The notes beneath the pieces are model-generated. The model saw nothing but the letters and a program-made list of their open reading frames with translations. It searched no databases and was not told the origin of the DNA. Shown here in pieces: positions 25,571 to 34,925 of a DNA stretch of 64,000 bases (within the stretch, counting starts at the first letter, position 1; the number at the start of each line of letters is the position of its first letter). The stretch covers positions 23,616-87,615 of the forward strand of contig JAFSLV010000047.1 in the NCBI GenBank assembly GCA_017448245.1. The letters run 5' to 3'. This DNA comes from Lachnospiraceae bacterium (lineage in GTDB: Bacteria > Bacillota > Clostridia > Lachnospirales > Lachnospiraceae). The translations under genes and the position numbers were made by a program.

Positions 25571-28500
25571 TTAATCGCCGTAGAGCGTTTCGAGTTTCTT
25601 CAGGTAGGCATAGCGCTCCTTCGCGTTTTGCTCGGACTGTGCAAAGAGTTTTTCCGCACGCTCCCTGTTCTTGAGCTTGAGCGACTGGTAGCGGACCTCG
25701 CCGTCGAGGAAGGCCTGGTAGTCACCGGTCGGTTCTTTCGAATCGAGCGTGAACTTCTTGCCCTCCGCCTGCGGATTGAACCGGAACAGATGCCAGTAGC
25801 CCGCTTCGACCGCACGCTTTTCTTCCTGCTGCACGGCGCCCATGCCGGCCTTGAGTCCCTGGTTGATGCACGGCGCGTAGGCGATGATGATGGAAGGACC
25901 CGGATACGCTTCCGCCTCCGCAATCGCCTTCATCGTCTGCATCATGTTGGCGCCCATTGCGATCTGCGCGACATAGACATAGCCGTAGCTCATCGCGATC
26001 GAGGCAAGGTCTTTCTGCTTGATGTCCTTGCCGCCCGCGGCAAACTGCGCGACCGCGCCCAGGGGCGTCGCCTTCGAGGACTGTCCGCCCGTATTGGAAT
26101 ACACCTCGGTGTTTACGACCAGAACGTTGATGTCCTTGCCGCTTGCCAGCGCGTGGTCGAGTCCGCCAAAGCCGATATCATAGGCCCAGCCGTCACCGCC
26201 GATGATCCATTGCGACTTCTTTGCGAGGAAGTCTTTGTTGTCTTTGATGTATTTTGCTTCCGCGGACGAATCACCTTCGATCGACGCCAGCAGCGCTTCC
26301 GATGCCGCCTTGTTTTTGCTGCCGTCCCTGAAGGTATCGATCCATTCCTTTGCCTGCGCATTGCCTTTGTCGGCGAGGATCTCCGCCTTTTCCTTTAACG
26401 CGTCGCGCAGTGCGTTTTGCGCAAGCACCATGCCCAGACCAAACTCCGCGTTGTCCTCGAAGAGGGAATTGTCCCAGGCGGGGCCGTGTCCCTGCTTGTT
26501 GACCGTGTACGGTGTCGAGGGCGAGGAATTGCCCCAGATTGAGGTGCAGCCGGTGGCATTGGCGATATACATACGGTCACCGAAGAGCTGGGTGGCGAGC
26601 TTGATGTAGGGCGTCTCACCGCAGCCCGCGCAGGCACCCGAGAACTCGAGGAGCGGCTGCTTGAACTGGCTGCCCTTGATCGTGTTTTCACCAAACTTGG
26701 CGACGACGTCCGGCTTATCCGGCAGCGTCACCGCGTAGTCAAAGAACTCCTGCTCGAAGGCGTTGTCGCCGATCGGTCCCATGGTCAGCGTGTCACCCTG
26801 CTTGTTGCCCGGGCACTCCGCGACGCAGCTGCCGCAGCCCGTGCAGTCGAGGGCGGAAATCACGATGCCGAACTGATAGCCGTCCATGCCCTTGAGCGGC
26901 ACAAACTTCATGCCCTCCGGCACGTTCTTTGCTTCCTCCTCCGTCATCGCAACGGGGCGTACCGCCGCGTGAGGGCAGATGTAGGAGCAGATCGAGCACT
27001 GGATACATTTTTCCGGATTCCAGGTCGGGGTGTTGACCGCGATGCCGCGCTTTTCAAAGGCGGAGGAACCCGACGGCGTCGAGCCGTCCGTATACGGCAT
27101 GACCTCGGACACCTTGAGCTTGTTGCCCTGCTGCGAATTGACCTTGGCCTGCACGACGTTGACAAAGTCGACGACGTCCTTGCGGTCTCCCTGTGCGGTC
27201 TTGAAATCGAGACCTTCGTCCGGCGCGGACCCCCAGCTGTCGGGCACCGTGACCTCAATCAGGTTCTTGGGGTCGGCACCGGCATCGATCGCCGCCCAGT
27301 TTCTCTTGACGATCTCTTCGCCCTTGTTGCCGTACGTCTTTTGTGCGGCGTCCTTCATAAACTGCATCGCGTCCTTTTCCGGAATGATCTTTGCGAGTTC
27401 AAAGAAGGCGGACTGCAGGATCGTATTGATCCTCGTCGGTCCCATGCCGACCTCGACACCGATCTTACTACCGTTCATGATGTAGAATTTGATCTTGTGA
27501 TCGTGGATGTACTTTTTGACCTGTCCGGGAATTTCCTTTTCGAGATCCTCGACGGACCACGGGCAGTTGAGCAGGAACGTGCCGCCGTCGGCGATCTCCT
27601 GCACCATGTTAAACTTGCGGATGTAGGCCGGCGTATGGCAGGCGACAAAGTTGGCCTTGTGAATGAGATAGGTCGACTTGATCGGCTGCTTACCGAAGCG
27701 CAGGTGGCTCATCGTGACGCCGCCCGACTTTTTGGAATCGTAGTCGAAATACGCCTGCGCGTACATGTCGGTATTGTCGCCGATGATCTTGATGGAGTTT
27801 TTGTTGGCGCCGACCGTGCCGTCCGCACCAAGACCCCAGAACTTGCAGTTGATCGTACCCTCGGGCGTTGTGATGAGGTCCTCCCCGCGGTCGAGCGAGA
27901 GGTTGGTCACGTCGTCGTAAATCGAGAGCGTAAACTCTTTCTTGTCGGTATTGTGGAAGCAGGCAACGATGTCCGCGGGGATCGTGTCCTTGGAGCCCAG
28001 GCCGTATCTGCCGCAGAACACCTCCGCCTTTTCGAGATCCGTTCCCTTGAGAGCCGCGATCACGTCGAGCGCGAGCGGCTCGTGCAGCGATCCGGGCTCC
28101 TTGGTGCGGTCAAGCACCTGGATGCGTTTGACGCTCTTCGGAATCACGTCAATGAGTGCTTTGGCGGAGAACGGACGATAGAGACGTACCTTGACAAGGC
28201 CGACCTTTTCGCCCTGCTTCATCAGATGATCGATGGTCTCTTCGATCGTCTCGTTGACGGAACCCATCGCGATGATGATCACCTCCGCGTCGGGTGCGCC
28301 GTAGTAATTGAAGAGCTTGTAGTCCGAACCGATCTTTTTGTTGACCTTGTCCATGTATTTCTGGACGATCGCGGGCAACTCCGTATAGGCGGTGTTGCAG
28401 GTCTCTCTCGACTGGAAGAAGATGTCGGGGTTCTGCGCAGAGCCCATCTGTCGCGGATGATTGGGATTGAGGCAGTTGTCCTTGAATGCCCGGATCGCGT

Positions 28501-29092
28501 CGTGATTGACCATCTCGTTGAGGTCTTCATAGTCCCACGCCTCGATCTTCTGGATCTCGTGTGAGGTGCGGAAGCCGTCAAAGAAATTGATGAACGGAAT
28601 CCGGCCCTCGATGGCGGACATATGCGAGACGGGTGTCAAATCCATGACTTCCTGCACGGAGGAGGCACACAAAAGCGCCGCACCGGTCTGACGGCATGCG
28701 TACACATCCGAATGGTCACCGAAAATATTGAGCGCATGGGTCGCCACGCATCTGGCGGAGACGTTAAAGACGCCCGGCAGACGTTCACCCGCGCACTTGT
28801 AGATGTCGGGGATCATGAGCAGCAGTCCCTGCGACGCCGTATAGGTAGCGGTCAAAGCACCTGCGACGAGCGAGCCGTGCACCGCACCCGCGGCACCCGC
28901 CTCCGACTGCATTTCCGTGATCTGCACCGTGCGGCCGAAGATATTTTTCTTGCCGGCGGTGGCCCATTCGTCGACATGCTCCGGCATGACGGACGAGGGC
29001 GTGATCGGGTACATGGCGGCGACTTCGGTAAACGCATACGACGCGTACGCGGCTGCCTCGTTGCCATCCATGGTTTTCATGATTCTGGCCAT
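25571..29092 (-). CDS. nifJ: Pyruvate:ferredoxin (flavodoxin) oxidoreductase
   Basis: 1173 residues, the full single-chain length. Order: pyruvate-binding domain I (YPITPSSVMPEHVDEWA near residue 30), CoA-binding and gamma domains, two ferredoxin-type 4Fe-4S sites (CIQCSICSYICP near 690, CTGCGSCVAECP near 745), the proximal-cluster Cys (CAGCGE near 817) and the TPP site (GGDGWAYDIGFGG near 963, NTGGQSSKATP near 990). It oxidises pyruvate to acetyl-CoA and CO2 and reduces ferredoxin. The ATG at 29092 has GGAGGG upstream; the frame extends to 29296 but through the promoter. Divergent from the ferredoxin gene at 29449. Confidence 0.96.
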   Translation of the reverse strand: MARIMKTMDGNEAAAYASYAFTEVAAMYPITPSSVMPEHVDEWATAGKKNIFGRTVQITEMQSEAGAAGAVHGSLVAGALTATYTASQGLLLMIPDIYKCAGERLPGVFNVSARCVATHALNIFGDHSDVYACRQTGAALLCASSVQEVMDLTPVSHMSAIEGRIPFINFFDGFRTSHEIQKIEAWDYEDLNEMVNHDAIRAFKDNCLNPNHPRQMGSAQNPDIFFQSRETCNTAYTELPAIVQKYMDKVNKKIGSDYKLFNYYGAPDAEVIIIAMGSVNETIEETIDHLMKQGEKVGLVKVRLYRPFSAKALIDVIPKSVKRIQVLDRTKEPGSLHEPLALDVIAALKGTDLEKAEVFCGRYGLGSKDTIPADIVACFHNTDKKEFTLSIYDDVTNLSLDRGEDLITTPEGTINCKFWGLGADGTVGANKNSIKIIGDNTDMYAQAYFDYDSKKSGGVTMSHLRFGKQPIKSTYLIHKANFVACHTPAYIRKFNMVQEIADGGTFLLNCPWSVEDLEKEIPGQVKKYIHDHKIKFYIMNGSKIGVEVGMGPTRINTILQSAFFELAKIIPEKDAMQFMKDAAQKTYGNKGEEIVKRNWAAIDAGADPKNLIEVTVPDSWGSAPDEGLDFKTAQGDRKDVVDFVNVVQAKVNSQQGNKLKVSEVMPYTDGSTPSGSSAFEKRGIAVNTPTWNPEKCIQCSICSYICPHAAVRPVAMTEEEAKNVPEGMKFVPLKGMDGYQFGIVISALDCTGCGSCVAECPGNKQGDTLTMGPIGDNAFEQEFFDYAVTLPDKPDVVAKFGENTIKGSQFKQPLLEFSGACAGCGETPYIKLATQLFGDRMYIANATGCTSIWGNSSPSTPYTVNKQGHGPAWDNSLFEDNAEFGLGMVLAQNALRDALKEKAEILADKGNAQAKEWIDTFRDGSKNKAASEALLASIEGDSSAEAKYIKDNKDFLAKKSQWIIGGDGWAYDIGFGGLDHALASGKDINVLVVNTEVYSNTGGQSSKATPLGAVAQFAAGGKDIKQKDLASIAMSYGYVYVAQIAMGANMMQTMKAIAEAEAYPGPSIIIAYAPCINQGLKAGMGAVQQEEKRAVEAGYWHLFRFNPQAEGKKFTLDSKEPTGDYQAFLDGEVRYQSLKLKNRERAEKLFAQSEQNAKERYAYLKKLETLYGD

Positions 29093-29174
29093 AAAATTCC
29101 CTCCTTCGTATCGTGAATCATTGGATATATAGAAGATACCTATTTTTATGCGCGTACAGAGCGTGCGCATTTTC

Positions 29175-29203
29175 ATAGTAACAAAAGGAAAAAACGATGT
29201 CAA
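29175..29203 (-). promoter_or_regulatory. Promoter of pyruvate:ferredoxin oxidoreductase
   Basis: On the minus strand TTGACA (29198-29203) and TACTAT (29175-29180) are separated by exactly 17 bases. The start should be near 29168, leaving an untranslated leader of about 75 bases. Confidence 0.75.
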
Positions 29204-29353
29204 TGTGTTAGAAGCCACTAACCACGCCTCTTTCAACCGTTTTCCGGACCATCGGGCAGCGGCGGTTCTCCCCGTCAAATTTTTCTTCGAAGCCATTAAC
29301 TTCAGTTAGAACTATCAAACTTTTCTGACTTCAAAAAAAATTTTGTATGAAAC

Positions 29354-29382
29354 TTGATTTTTTTGGAATTTTGTCCGATAAT
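29354..29382 (+). promoter_or_regulatory. Promoter of the ferredoxin gene
   Basis: TTGATT at 29354-29359 and GATAAT at 29377-29382 with 17 bases between them. The leader to the ATG at 29449 is about 60 bases and ends in AAGAAAGGAGG. The interval from 29093 to 29448 holds this and the divergent promoter but no gene. Confidence 0.72.
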
Positions 29383-29448
29383 AGATATCGGAAGCAACGG
29401 ACGTAGTGTCCGGCCACATATATGCTTCGTAAGAAAGGAGGAGCGACC

Positions 29449-29619
29449 ATGACCTATGTAATCAGCGACGCTTGCATCAACTGCGGCACGTGCCTGCCGG
29501 CATGCCCGGTTTCCGCGATTTCCCAGGGAGACACGCAGCATGTGATCGACGAAAACGCCTGCATCGACTGCGGAACGTGCGCACAGGACTGCCCGGTTTC
29601 TGCGATTTCCCAGGCATAA
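29449..29619 (+). CDS. Clostridial-type 2[4Fe-4S] ferredoxin
   Basis: 56 residues, the normal length. Two CxxCxxCxxxCP cluster motifs: CINCGTCLPACP and CIDCGTCAQDCP. The two halves are nearly the same, even at DNA level around PVSAISQ. The ATG at 29449 follows AAGGAGG by seven bases; an ATG at 29422 would lack one. It should carry electrons from the divergent pyruvate oxidoreductase. Confidence 0.95.
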   Translation: MTYVISDACINCGTCLPACPVSAISQGDTQHVIDENACIDCGTCAQDCPVSAISQA

Positions 29620-29635
29620 CACAAAGACAATGAAG

Positions 29636-29670
29636 AAGACGCGAAGGCTGTACGCCGTCGCGTCTTTTTT
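29636..29670 (+). terminator. Terminator of the ferredoxin gene
   Basis: Stem AAGACGCGA (29636-29644) pairs with TCGCGTCTT (29658-29666), with an inner GGC/GCC extension, followed by a run of T to 29670. It also lies between this gene and the convergent dnaB gene. Confidence 0.8.
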
Positions 29671-29712
29671 GATGTCCGCTTTTTTGTCATGCCCGGGATA
29701 TTCGGCGCACGC

Positions 29713-31071
29713 TCAGTCCGTACCTTCCCTGAATTTGCGCTCGATATTGACGAAGCGCGCATTCTCCGGCAGAAACAAAAGCTCCTGCATGCCCAGAGGA
29801 CCGTTACGCTGTTTGGCAAGCGTCACTTCCGTGATGCCGCGTTTTTCGGTGTCCTTATTATAATACTCGTCCCTGTACAAAAACATGACGACGTCCGCGT
29901 CCTGCTCGATGGCTCCGGACTCCCTTAAGTCCGACAGCATCGGCCGGTGATCGGTGCGTGATTCCACCGCACGCGACAGCTGCGACAGTGCAACGACAGG
30001 AATATTCAGCTCGCGCGCGAGTGCCTTGAGCGAGCGGGAGATCTCGGAGATCTCCTGCTGCCTCGACTCCGACGATCTGCCGCGGCCGGGACTCATCAGC
30101 TGCAGATAGTCGACAAACGCGATGTCCAGCCCGTGTTCCGCCTTGTATTTGCGGCACTTGGAACGCATCTCCGACACGCTCAGGCCCGGCGTATCATCGA
30201 TGATCAGATGTGATGCGCCGATCGTATCCGCGCCGGCCACGAGCCTCTCCCACTCCGCATCGGACAGATTGCCCGTGCGCAGCTGCTGCATGCCCACGCG
30301 CGACTCCATGGAAAAGAGACGGTTGAGCAGCTGTTCCTTGGACATTTCGAGAGAAAAGATCGCGACGGAACGCTTGTCGTGAAACGCCATATAATCGGTG
30401 ATGGAGAGCGCAAGCGCCGTCTTTCCCATTGAGGGACGTGCGGCGATCAGGATCAGATCGGAGGGCTGGAATCCGGCCGTTGCGTAATCCAGTTCCGAAA
30501 AGCCGGTGGCCAGTCCCGTGATGTTTCCCTTGATTTTGCCCGCTTCCGAAATGCGCTGCAGGCCTTCCATGACGATCCGGGAGATCGGCTTGTATTCACC
30601 GCGGTTGAACTGCTGCGTCACGTCAAAGATATTTTTCTCCGCCGTATCGAGCAGCACGTCGATTTCCTTGCCGCCCGCATAACAATCCGTCGCGAGTTCC
30701 TCCGCTACGCGGATGAGTCTGCGCCTGACGGCATTGTCCTGTACCGCCTGTGCATAGGAGCGGATATGCGCACTGGTCACGACATCCGTGACCAGATCCC
30801 TGATAAACTCCGCCCTCGTATACTCCGGCGGAAGGTTTTTCTCTTTCAGTTTTTCCTGCAGGGTAACAGGATCGGCCTCGCGTCCCGCACGGTGCAGCTC
30901 CGCAATGGCATCAAAATAAACGCCCAGCTGGCGGTTGTAAAAATCCTCTCCCGTGAGATATTCGCACGCTACCTCGATCGCTTCCCGGTCGATGAGCATC
31001 GCGCCGATACAGGATCGCTCTGCCTCCGGCGCATGCGGCGCGGTTCTTTTTACGATGGTTTCTTCCGCCAT
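29713..31071 (-). CDS. dnaB: Replicative DNA helicase
   Basis: 452 residues. N-terminal DnaB helical domain (PHAPEAERSCIGAMLIDREA at 12-31), then the RecA-like helicase domain with Walker A ARPSMGKTALA (about 210) and the SLEMSKEQLLNRLFS and VDYLQLMSPGRG motifs. It unwinds DNA at the fork. It is the last gene of the rpsF-ssb-rpsR-gdpP-rplI-dnaB cluster, an arrangement shared with Bacillus, where the gene is called dnaC. Confidence 0.96.
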   Translation of the reverse strand: MAEETIVKRTAPHAPEAERSCIGAMLIDREAIEVACEYLTGEDFYNRQLGVYFDAIAELHRAGREADPVTLQEKLKEKNLPPEYTRAEFIRDLVTDVVTSAHIRSYAQAVQDNAVRRRLIRVAEELATDCYAGGKEIDVLLDTAEKNIFDVTQQFNRGEYKPISRIVMEGLQRISEAGKIKGNITGLATGFSELDYATAGFQPSDLILIAARPSMGKTALALSITDYMAFHDKRSVAIFSLEMSKEQLLNRLFSMESRVGMQQLRTGNLSDAEWERLVAGADTIGASHLIIDDTPGLSVSEMRSKCRKYKAEHGLDIAFVDYLQLMSPGRGRSSESRQQEISEISRSLKALARELNIPVVALSQLSRAVESRTDHRPMLSDLRESGAIEQDADVVMFLYRDEYYNKDTEKRGITEVTLAKQRNGPLGMQELLFLPENARFVNIERKFREGTD

Positions 31072-31090
31072 ACCCTGCGCGCTTCCCCTT

Positions 31091-31537
31091 TTATTCCCCG
31101 ATGACCTGCACCCTGACGGTCGCGGTGACCTCCGGATGCAGCTTGCATGACACCTCGTGGATACCGAACGATTTGATCGGTTCGCTTAAGGTAATTTTCT
31201 TTTTGTCCACCTCAAATCCGTGCTGGGAAAGAAGCGCCTGTGCGATTTCTTTGGAAGATACGCTTCCGAAGACCTTGCCGTTTTCTCCCGCCTTCATGGA
31301 TACGTCCGTGGTGACCCGCTCGATTTTTTCTTTCAGGGCCTTTGCGGCATCGAGCCTCTCCGCCGCGTTTTCCGCTTCCTTCTTTTTTTCATGTGCGAGG
31401 TTTTTGAGATTGCCCTCCGAGGCAGGTACGCCTTTCTTTTTCTTGATCAGAAAATTATCGGCATATCCGTCGCTGACATCGACAATGTCGCCCTTTTTTC
31501 CGAGACTCTTTACGTCTTCAAGTAATATCACTTTCAT
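31091..31537 (-). CDS. rplI: 50S ribosomal protein L9
   Basis: 148 residues. N-terminal MKVILLEDVKSLGKKGDIVDVSDGYADNFLI is the L9 rRNA-binding signature; a charged central helix and C-terminal domain follow. 19 bases before dnaB. Confidence 0.97.
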   Translation of the reverse strand: MKVILLEDVKSLGKKGDIVDVSDGYADNFLIKKKKGVPASEGNLKNLAHEKKKEAENAAERLDAAKALKEKIERVTTDVSMKAGENGKVFGSVSSKEIAQALLSQHGFEVDKKKITLSEPIKSFGIHEVSCKLHPEVTATVRVQVIGE

Positions 31538-31644
31538 AATACACTCTTTCTCACGGGCTCAACAGCAAGTGCTTCGCCCTGTTTACGGCCTTTATGACTG
31601 CTCTTTTTTGCTCCTTACGTCGCAACCCCGTAAACCTGAATCAC

Positions 31645-33687
31645 TTACTCCAGTTCTCCCGCCTCGATCATGGCGTCCAGCGTGCGCTTGATCACCGCGA
31701 TCGCTTCCTCGACGGAGGTCTCTTCCATCTGGCAGCCGGCGATATTCAGGTGACCGCCGCCGCCGAGACGTTCCATGATGATCTGCACGTTGACCTCATC
31801 GATGGAACGCGCGCTGACAAAGATCATGTTCTGATACTCCGTACAGATAAAGGAGGCCTTGACGCCCTTGATATTGAGCAGCTCGTTGGCGGCCTGTGCG
31901 CCGATGATCGTGGGTGAGGTGATCCCCTCTCCCTGACAGGTCGAGATTGCATAGGCGCCCTTATAGATCTCCGCCTGCGACACGGCATCGGCCTTGGCCT
32001 TGTACTCGTCGACATTTTCGCGGAAGAGCTTGCGCACGACCGTGACATCCGCACCGCTCCTGCGCAGATAGGCCGCCGCTTCAAATGTCCTGACGCCCGT
32101 CTTCTGCACAAAGTTATTGGTGTCGATCATGATGCCGGAGTAGAGGCAGTTGGCCTCGGAAGGCGTCACCCTGATATTGTCGCCGATATACTGCATGATC
32201 TCGGACACCATCTCGGAGGTGGAGGAGGCATAGGGTTCGACATACGACAGCGTCGCGTTTTCGATGACCTCGGTGCCCGCCCTGTGATGGTCAAACACAA
32301 CGATTGTTTTGGACATGTGCAGCAGATCCGGACAGTCCGTGATCGACGGGCGGTTCACATCCACCACCACGACGGCCGTGGAATCTCCGACTTTCGTCAG
32401 CGCTTCCTGCGAGCCGATGATCATGTCGCTTTCATAATCCGGATTGTCCTTAAAGAGATCCACGAGCGGCTGTGTCGAGGTCGTCACGTCATTCAGCACA
32501 ATATGGCATTTGCGTTCGAGTGCCTTTGCGATCCGGTAGATACCGACGCAGGCACCGAAGGAATCGACATCGCCGATCCGGTGTCCCATGACGATCACGG
32601 ACTCCGCCGCGGTGATGATCTCGCGCAGCGCATGTGCCTTGACGCGCGCCTTGACGCGGGTATTCTTTTCCGCCTTCTGCGACTTGCCGCCGAAATAGGC
32701 AATATCCTGCGGGGTCTTCACGACCGCCTGGTCACCGCCGCGGCCGAGTGCGAGGTCGATCGCATTGCGGGCAAATTCGTAATTCTGCGCATAGGACAGA
32801 CCGCCGTAACCGATGCCGATCGACAGCGTCATCGACATCTCGTTGCCGATCGAAACGGTCTTGACATCCTCGAGGATCTCAAAACGGCTCTCCATCAGTG
32901 CCTGGCAGGCCTTCTTGGTCATGACAACAAAATACTTGTCCTTTTCGATCTTGCGGCAGATCCCGTCTCCGGTCGCAACGTAGCGGTTGACCTTTCGGTC
33001 GATCAGCGCGGACAGAAGGGAACGGCGTACCTCCTCGACCGTTTCCATCGCCTCGTCGTAATTGTCCATGTAGATGAGACCGGCAACCAGAGACTGGTCG
33101 TCGACCTCCCGGATCGCCAGCTGCAGTGCCGTCTCGTCATAGAGATACATGGCAAACAGGGCACTGTCTTCCCTTGCGCCATCGAAGAGCTCGCTCGGTC
33201 CCGTCATGTGCTCCAGGGAGATTCTGCGCAGAAGGATCTTGTAATTCATCCCGTTAAAATCGGAAGCAACCTCGACATCCTCTCCCTCCTCGGCAGGGAA
33301 CATCTCCGGTTTGATATCCGCAAACAGCTCCGAAATCCTGAACTGCGTATCCTTCTCCGCACGGGTCGCTCTCTCAAATGCGGTATTGCACCACAGCATC
33401 AGCCCCGTATCATCCAGAACGGCATAAGGCAGATCCAGCTCGCGCAAAAGCACGCGCTGAATCTGCCCGTATTCCGTTGCAAAATTGACCATTTCACCCA
33501 AAAAGGCCTGGCGCAGCGAAAAATACAAAACGCCCAGAACAAGAAAGTAAAAGAGTGTAAAGACTGCCACCACAAAGCCCGGTGCCACCCCGTATCTGAC
33601 CAGAATCAGGATGTCCAGCGCGATGAGCAGCAGTCCCAACAGCAGGAAAACACCGGGAATAATCCGTGCCCTGCCCTTAAATTTCAT
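31645..33687 (-). CDS. gdpP: Cyclic-di-AMP phosphodiesterase GdpP
   Basis: 680 residues in the standard order: two membrane helices (about 8-58), a PAS-like domain (about 80-170), a degenerate GGDEF domain (about 180-310), a DHH domain with GHRIGDVDSFGA and DHHRAG (about 360-500), and a DHHA1 domain ending near GGGGHLNIAGCQ (about 640). The enzyme hydrolyses c-di-AMP to pApA and so tunes potassium/osmotic and wall homeostasis. It lies between rpsR (stop 33688, directly adjacent) and rplI. Confidence 0.95.
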   Translation of the reverse strand: MKFKGRARIIPGVFLLLGLLLIALDILILVRYGVAPGFVVAVFTLFYFLVLGVLYFSLRQAFLGEMVNFATEYGQIQRVLLRELDLPYAVLDDTGLMLWCNTAFERATRAEKDTQFRISELFADIKPEMFPAEEGEDVEVASDFNGMNYKILLRRISLEHMTGPSELFDGAREDSALFAMYLYDETALQLAIREVDDQSLVAGLIYMDNYDEAMETVEEVRRSLLSALIDRKVNRYVATGDGICRKIEKDKYFVVMTKKACQALMESRFEILEDVKTVSIGNEMSMTLSIGIGYGGLSYAQNYEFARNAIDLALGRGGDQAVVKTPQDIAYFGGKSQKAEKNTRVKARVKAHALREIITAAESVIVMGHRIGDVDSFGACVGIYRIAKALERKCHIVLNDVTTSTQPLVDLFKDNPDYESDMIIGSQEALTKVGDSTAVVVVDVNRPSITDCPDLLHMSKTIVVFDHHRAGTEVIENATLSYVEPYASSTSEMVSEIMQYIGDNIRVTPSEANCLYSGIMIDTNNFVQKTGVRTFEAAAYLRRSGADVTVVRKLFRENVDEYKAKADAVSQAEIYKGAYAISTCQGEGITSPTIIGAQAANELLNIKGVKASFICTEYQNMIFVSARSIDEVNVQIIMERLGGGGHLNIAGCQMEETSVEEAIAVIKRTLDAMIEAGELE

Positions 33688-33951
33688 TTAGATGATCTCG
33701 TACGGCATGATCGCCAGATGTCTTGCGCGCTTTACGGCGCTCGTCAACTCGCGCTGATGCCTTGCACAGTTGCCGGTGATGCGTCTGGGCAGGATCTTCC
33801 CGCTTTCCGAGACGTATTTCTTTAACAGATTGGCATCCTTATAGTCGATATAATGCTCCTGGCCGCAAAAGACACATACCTTTTTGCGTCTGCGCACACC
33901 GCCCTTACGTCTGACGGCACTTCCTTCTCTTTCGGTTTTATTAAAAGCCAT
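33688..33951 (-). CDS. rpsR: 30S ribosomal protein S18
   Basis: 87 residues. A basic N-terminal arm is followed by [44 protein letters not shown], the S18 core. It carries Cys residues of the zinc-containing S18 type (CVFC, C at the RRITGNC). Located between ssb and gdpP, as usual in Firmicutes. Confidence 0.97.
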   Translation of the reverse strand: MAFNKTEREGSAVRRKGGVRRRKKVCVFCGQEHYIDYKDANLLKKYVSESGKILPRRITGNCARHQRELTSAVKRARHLAIMPYEII

Positions 33952-33983
33952 GATTGCAATCCTCCGTTTAAACTGCGATACCG

Positions 33984-34454
33984 TTATGAGAACGGTAACT
34001 CTTCCTCGATGCCGTCCGGAATATTCATAAATCCTTCATCCGCGGGCATCGGTGTCTCGGCACCCTGCGGCGCGCTGTAGGAGCTTGCGCCCCCCTGTGC
34101 ACCGCCCTGTGCGTTTTTGGACTCCGCAAACTCCTGATCCTCCACGACCACGTCCGTCGTATAGACCTTGACGCCGTCCTTGTTGGTATAGGAGCCTGTC
34201 TGAATCCTGCCGGACACGCAGATCTTCGTGCCCTTCTTGAGGTAACGCTCGGCAAATTCGCCGGCTCTTCCAAACGCCACGCAACCGATAAAATCAGCGG
34301 TCTGTGCGTCCGGATTGTCGCGCTTTGCAAATCTCCTGTCTACGGCGAGCGTGTACCTGGCGATTGCCATCGGGTTTTCACCCTGTGAGTATCTGACGTC
34401 GGGGTCTCTTGTGAGACGCCCCATAAGAATTACTTTATTCATCTTGTGTGTCAT
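33984..34454 (-). CDS. ssb: Single-stranded DNA-binding protein
   Basis: 156 residues. OB-fold domain in the first ~110 residues ([41 protein letters not shown]), then a Gly/Ala/Ser-rich linker and a C-terminal acidic end, GIEEELPFS. The last residues are PFS rather than the common PF, so the tip that contacts partner proteins is one residue longer. Its start overlaps rpsF by 20 bases. Confidence 0.94.
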   Translation of the reverse strand: MTHKMNKVILMGRLTRDPDVRYSQGENPMAIARYTLAVDRRFAKRDNPDAQTADFIGCVAFGRAGEFAERYLKKGTKICVSGRIQTGSYTNKDGVKVYTTDVVVEDQEFAESKNAQGGAQGGASSYSAPQGAETPMPADEGFMNIPDGIEEELPFS

Positions 34455-34755
34455 CCCTTTCCGGTTTGTCCTCGTCGTCTTTCACCAGAAGGTATCGGAT
34501 GACGTTGTCCATGATACGGATGCGTGACTCGATTTCCGCGGGTGCCGTGGCTTCTGCTTCAAATCGGATGAAGTAGTAGAAACCCTCCGACATCTTGTCG
34601 ATCTCGTAGGCAAGCTTCTTCTTGCCCCAGTCGTCGATCTTGCCGATCTGCCCGCCGAATCTCTCAATCAGCGCTTTTGCCTTTTCGAGCGTATCGGACC
34701 TCACGTCCTCCTCGACCTTCGCGCTAATCACGACGGCTAACTCATACTTGTTCAT
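34435..34755 (-). CDS. rpsF: 30S ribosomal protein S6
   Basis: 106 residues from the ATG at 34755 (MNKYELAVVISAKVEED), with GGAGGGAA upstream. The S6 core RFGGQIGKIDDWGKKKLAYEIDKMSEGFYYFIRF is intact and followed by an acidic tail. S6 pairs with S18 on the ribosome and the pair can bind its own mRNA leader. Confidence 0.97.
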   Translation of the reverse strand: MNKYELAVVISAKVEEDVRSDTLEKAKALIERFGGQIGKIDDWGKKKLAYEIDKMSEGFYYFIRFEAEATAPAEIESRIRIMDNVIRYLLVKDDEDKPERDDTQDE

Positions 34756-34771
34756 GCAGTTCCCTCCTTTT

Positions 34772-34793
34772 GGTCTGCGGCCCGGGTCAGACC
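34772..34793 (-). promoter_or_regulatory. Possible S6:S18-responsive hairpin in rpsF leader
   Basis: On the minus strand GGTCTG (34788-34793) pairs with CAGACC (34772-34777) around a 10-base loop ACCCGGGCCG, about 17 bases before the rpsF start codon and next to its ribosome site. Position and a CCG-containing unpaired part resemble the leader that the S6:S18 pair binds in many bacteria. A fold and alignment would be needed to be sure. Confidence 0.45.
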
Positions 34794-34824
34794 CCGAGCA
34801 AGGAATCAATAATCACGGACTTAT

Positions 34825-34853
34825 AAAATAGCACACATTTACCCGCGATGCAA
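34825..34853 (-). promoter_or_regulatory. Promoter of the rpsF-dnaB operon
   Basis: Minus strand TTGCAT (34848-34853), 17 bases, TATTTT (34825-34830), with a TG two bases before the -10 box. Transcription would start near 34818, giving a leader of about 60 bases that contains the hairpin described separately. Confidence 0.65.
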
Positions 34854-34925
34854 GTACTTTCCGAAAAAAAAGTTTATATTTTTTTTATATTTACGGAAAC
34901 CCGGTTGCTTTGCCCGCCACAGGCC

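Noticed and set aside
26969-28564. 531-codon plus-strand frame
   Set aside because: Mirror of the pyruvate:ferredoxin oxidoreductase gene; the product has no recognisable motif.
32284-33825. 513-codon plus-strand frame
   Set aside because: Mirror of gdpP and rpsR, both certain.
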